Shown piece by piece: positions 61,627 to 64,000 of a stretch of DNA of 64,000 nt. Source of the DNA: JBGRQA01 sp041725895 (GTDB taxonomy: Bacteria; Bacteroidota; Bacteroidia; Bacteroidales; Marinifilaceae). The position numbers were made by a program, and so were the translations under genes. The stretch spans positions 62,001-126,000 of the forward strand of contig JBGRQA010000005.1 of NCBI GenBank assembly GCA_041725895.1, in the 5' to 3' direction. Numbering within the stretch: position 1 is the stretch's first letter; each line of letters begins with the position of its first letter. The notes under the pieces are model-generated. The model did not search any database. It saw only the letters and a list, made by a program, of their open reading frames with translations, and was not told the origin of the DNA.

Positions 61627-62397
61627 ATGGCAACAAAAATTATCTCCTATAACCTCAATGGAATACGCGCTGCAATCAACAAAGATCTTGCAGGTTGGCT
61701 GCAGGAAGAACAGCCGGATATTCTGTGTATTCAGGAAACCAAAGCCCAACCCGATCAAATTGATACTGCTCTTTTTGAGGATCTGGGCTACCACAGCTAT
61801 TGGTTTTCGGCTGAAAAGAAGGGATACAGCGGAGTAGGCATCCTTTCCAAAATAGAACCGGATCATGTGGAATACGGGGTTGACAATCCAATATTTGATG
61901 TGGAAGGCAGGGCCATCCGTGCAGATTTTGGAGAGATTTCGGTCATGAGCACTTACCATCCATCCGGAACCACAGGAACTTCCCGTCAGGATTACAAAAT
62001 GGACTGGCTGGAATATTTCCAGAGCTACATTGATGAATTAAAAGAGGATCGCTCCCAATTGATTGTATCGGGCGATTTCAATATTTGTCACAAACCAATT
62101 GATATTAACCATCCGGAACGACGAAAAAATACCAGCGGTTTCCTGCCTGAGGAGAGAGAATGGATTGACAATTTCATCAACAAAGGCTTTATCGACAGTT
62201 TCAGGGCTTTTGACTCCTCTCCTGAAAAATACAGCTGGTGGAGCTACCGGGCCGGATCGCGCGGCAAAAACCTGGGTTGGCGTATCGATTATCACATGGT
62301 TAGCCAAAACCTTGAAGAAAAGCTACTGGGAGCCTCCATCCTATCCGATGTGGTTCACTCCGATCATTGTCCGGTGGCCGTTGAAATGGAATTCTAG
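61627..62397 (+). CDS. xth: Exodeoxyribonuclease III
   Basis: 256 residues. AP endonuclease and 3'-5' exonuclease of base-excision repair. Active-site blocks: ISYNLNGIRAA at the start, IQETKAQP with the metal Glu (about 35), SGDFNICH (about 151), WRIDYHMV and the final SDHCPVAVEM with catalytic Asp-His. The ATG at 61627 matches the family start; the frame is open 45 codons further up but without family features. It could work in one pathway with the glycosylase at 2046. Confidence 0.95.
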   Translation: MATKIISYNLNGIRAAINKDLAGWLQEEQPDILCIQETKAQPDQIDTALFEDLGYHSYWFSAEKKGYSGVGILSKIEPDHVEYGVDNPIFDVEGRAIRADFGEISVMSTYHPSGTTGTSRQDYKMDWLEYFQSYIDELKEDRSQLIVSGDFNICHKPIDINHPERRKNTSGFLPEEREWIDNFINKGFIDSFRAFDSSPEKYSWWSYRAGSRGKNLGWRIDYHMVSQNLEEKLLGASILSDVVHSDHCPVAVEMEF

Positions 62398-62411
62398 GCA
62401 ACTGTATCATC

Positions 62412-62459
62412 CCAAACAACAAAGGAGCTGATAAAAGTATCAACTCCTTTGTTGTTTGG
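62412..62459. terminator. Long perfect hairpin, bidirectional terminator
   Basis: CCAAACAACAAAGGAG (62412-62427) pairs perfectly with CTCCTTTGTTGTTTGG (62444-62459), and an inner TGATA/TATCA extends the stem. It sits between two convergent genes; the T content of the right arm is high but no pure T run follows. Confidence 0.8.
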
Positions 62460-62474
62460 ATCCTGCTGGCCATT

Positions 62475-64000
62475 TTAAAGCATACTCAGCAACTGCACAC
62501 ACACAATAAGGAAAACCATTGCTATTGGATAAACAGTAGCATAGGCAACGGCTGGGGCATTTGAATCGCTCATTCCATCCAAGGCTGCAAGTCCCGGTGT
62601 ACTTGTCATACTCCCCGTAAGAGCTCCTAGGAGGGTCAGAGTATTCATTTTAAACACCCATTGTCCGATCATTGCGGTAAGAATCATTGGAATTAAGGTA
62701 ATCCCAATCCCAACAACAAACAGTTGCACTCCATATTCCTGGAAAGTATCCATAAGTTGAGCTCCGGCTTTAGTTCCCACGGCAGCCAGGAATAGCAGTA
62801 AGCCCAGTTGACGCAACACCTGGTTAGCCGCTCCCGACATAGTCCAGATAATGGGACCGGTTTTCCCAATCCTACTCAGGATTAGAGCAACGGAGAGTAC
62901 TCCTCCGGTAAGTCCCAGGCTAAAAGCAAACTCGTCTGAAAAGGAAATGCTAAGTTTTCCAACCAACACGCCCAACACAATTCCCATTGCAATGGGGAAA
63001 AAGTCAGTATCGGATAGTTTCTTACTATCGTTTCCAAACAGATGTCTTACATTGTTGATGTTTCCGGTACCACAAGCAACAATCAGTTTATCCCCAAATC
63101 GAATTTCAGAACTTGGACTGGGGGCAATATCAATACCCGCACGCCGTATTCTGGTTATACGCGCATTGTAATTGGCCAGCATATTTAACTGCCCTATGGA
63201 TTTGTTGACCACCTGTTTATTGGTTACCAGAACCGATTCCACCACATAATCTTTGCTCAATGGAATTTTTACATTGGTTTCTTCTCCAATCAACAGTTTC
63301 GCCTGTTGCAGAGCTTGTTCCGTTCCAATTAATTTCAGGATATCCCCTTTGTTCAGCATTGTTTCCGGCTTGGGTACAATCGTTTCGCCCTGATGCATAA
63401 TTCGGGAAACATTTGCCTGGGTCATCGAACGGATTTTTAAATCCCGGATCGTCTTGCCAACAATATTCTCATTCTCCACCACGAAATTCTTATTCAAAAG
63501 CTCTGGATAGGCCTCCAGACTAGCCTTTTCAAATTCGGCTTCAGCGGCTTTAATATCGCTCTTGAAAAAGCGGGGAAACAAACGCACAAAAAGAATCACA
63601 CCAATAACTCCAAAAGGATAGGCGATTCCATACCCTATTGAGGCCAAGGGAGATTGAGTGGATTCAATAGCTACTGCCAATCCCGGTGTACTGGTAAGCG
63701 AACCGGTTAAAAGTCCAACAGAAATGTTCATATCCACATCGAATGCATAAGCCAGCAAAGCCGTAACCAGAGAGGCCGATGCAATCAACAGAACTGCCAA
63801 AATCATCAACTCCCGCCCATTCTTCTTAAAAGACTCAAAAAAACCTGGCCCAGCTTGAATTCCGATGGTGAAAATGAACAAAATCAAGCCCATTTTCTGG
63901 AAATCTGCCGGAATCTGAATCCCGTAATGACCAAAAATTAATGCGATGAAAATAACAGCAGAAATATCGAGCGAAATCCCCTTTATCTTTATTTTACCTA
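62475..64000 (-). CDS. AAE-type membrane transporter with two TrkA-C domains (partial, 5' end outside window)
   Basis: The frame stays open from the stop at 62475 to the window edge; the ATG at 63893 is internal because family-like residues (GISLDISAVIFIALIFGHYG) continue before it. Visible are 508 codons. Membrane repeats with GLLTGSLTSTPGLAVA and LLGALTGSMTSTPGLAAL, one in each half, are the signature of the aspartate:alanine exchanger family. Between them are two TrkA-C/RCK_C-like domains (FVVENENIVGKTIRDLK, FGDKLIVACGTG). Substrate is unknown. Only the first few helices of the N-terminus are missing. Confidence 0.9.
   Translation of the reverse strand, partial: GKIKIKGISLDISAVIFIALIFGHYGIQIPADFQKMGLILFIFTIGIQAGPGFFESFKKNGRELMILAVLLIASASLVTALLAYAFDVDMNISVGLLTGSLTSTPGLAVAIESTQSPLASIGYGIAYPFGVIGVILFVRLFPRFFKSDIKAAEAEFEKASLEAYPELLNKNFVVENENIVGKTIRDLKIRSMTQANVSRIMHQGETIVPKPETMLNKGDILKLIGTEQALQQAKLLIGEETNVKIPLSKDYVVESVLVTNKQVVNKSIGQLNMLANYNARITRIRRAGIDIAPSPSSEIRFGDKLIVACGTGNINNVRHLFGNDSKKLSDTDFFPIAMGIVLGVLVGKLSISFSDEFAFSLGLTGGVLSVALILSRIGKTGPIIWTMSGAANQVLRQLGLLLFLAAVGTKAGAQLMDTFQEYGVQLFVVGIGITLIPMILTAMIGQWVFKMNTLTLLGALTGSMTSTPGLAALDGMSDSNAPAVAYATVYPIAMVFLIVCVQLLSML

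Overview
The window looks like chromosomal DNA of a member of the Bacteroidota, probably a Bacteroidales/Marinilabiliales-type organism. Evidence from the sequence: several promoters match the Bacteroidota consensus (TTG, about 20 bases, then TAnnTTTG), Shine-Dalgarno sites are mostly absent, and the protein families are typical of the phylum. These include a PorZ-like type IX secretion component, DUF4402 secreted proteins, an AtpB with a signal peptide, paired bactofilins, a KamA-like radical SAM protein and the DUF177-rpmF-fabH order. Species cannot be named from this.

Layout. 1-5 kb: end of uppP, then truB and queA on the plus strand, followed on the minus strand by a family 4 uracil-DNA glycosylase, a 2-hydroxyacid dehydrogenase and a zinc alcohol dehydrogenase. 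5.3-12.7 kb: accessory region with a small membrane protein, a lipoprotein with a glycine-rich tail, and a four-gene minus-strand operon that reads as a chaperone-usher pilus system (DUF4402 subunit, PapD-like chaperone, second DUF4402 subunit, usher-like barrel ending in two SPOR domains). Three 9-bp boxes at exact 21-bp spacing lie upstream, and an intrinsic terminator follows the first subunit. 12.9-17.4 kb: class I aldolase, small SRP RNA, a membrane protein, an unrecognised helical protein, a tandem array of CGTACGG boxes and a tRNA-Arg. 17.6-23.6 kb: aminotransferase, recO, porZ-like, rdgB and a universal stress protein. 23.8-34 kb: adenylate cyclase fused to an HD domain, aminotransferase, DUF2797, thioredoxin, U32 protein, KamA-like protein, BrkB-like membrane protein and a class C beta-lactamase-fold hydrolase. 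34-42.8 kb: glycosyltransferase 9, atpC-atpD, polyprenyl synthase, MMPL/RND transporter and Na/Pi cotransporter. 43.1-43.5 kb: an indel-free array of at least 15 boxes at exactly 21 bp. 43.9-47.2 kb: an unrecognised protein and katG, which is flanked by a 110-bp direct repeat. 47.6-54.8 kb: atpG-A-H-F-E-B, AtpI/AtpZ-like proteins and two bactofilins. 55-64 kb: fabH, rpmF, DUF177, histidine kinase, mnmH, TIGR00266 protein, rsgA, exonuclease III and an AAE-type transporter cut by the window end.

How it works together. Most genes are housekeeping: tRNA modification (truB, queA, mnmH, U32), ATP synthesis from two separated atp clusters about 10.6 kb apart, lipid and ribosome supply (rpmF, fabH), and DNA repair (UDG, recO, xth). 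The parts most worth attention are the pilus-like operon with its phased upstream boxes, and the two helically phased repeat arrays at 16.9 and 43.2 kb, each next to a stand-alone protein I do not recognise.
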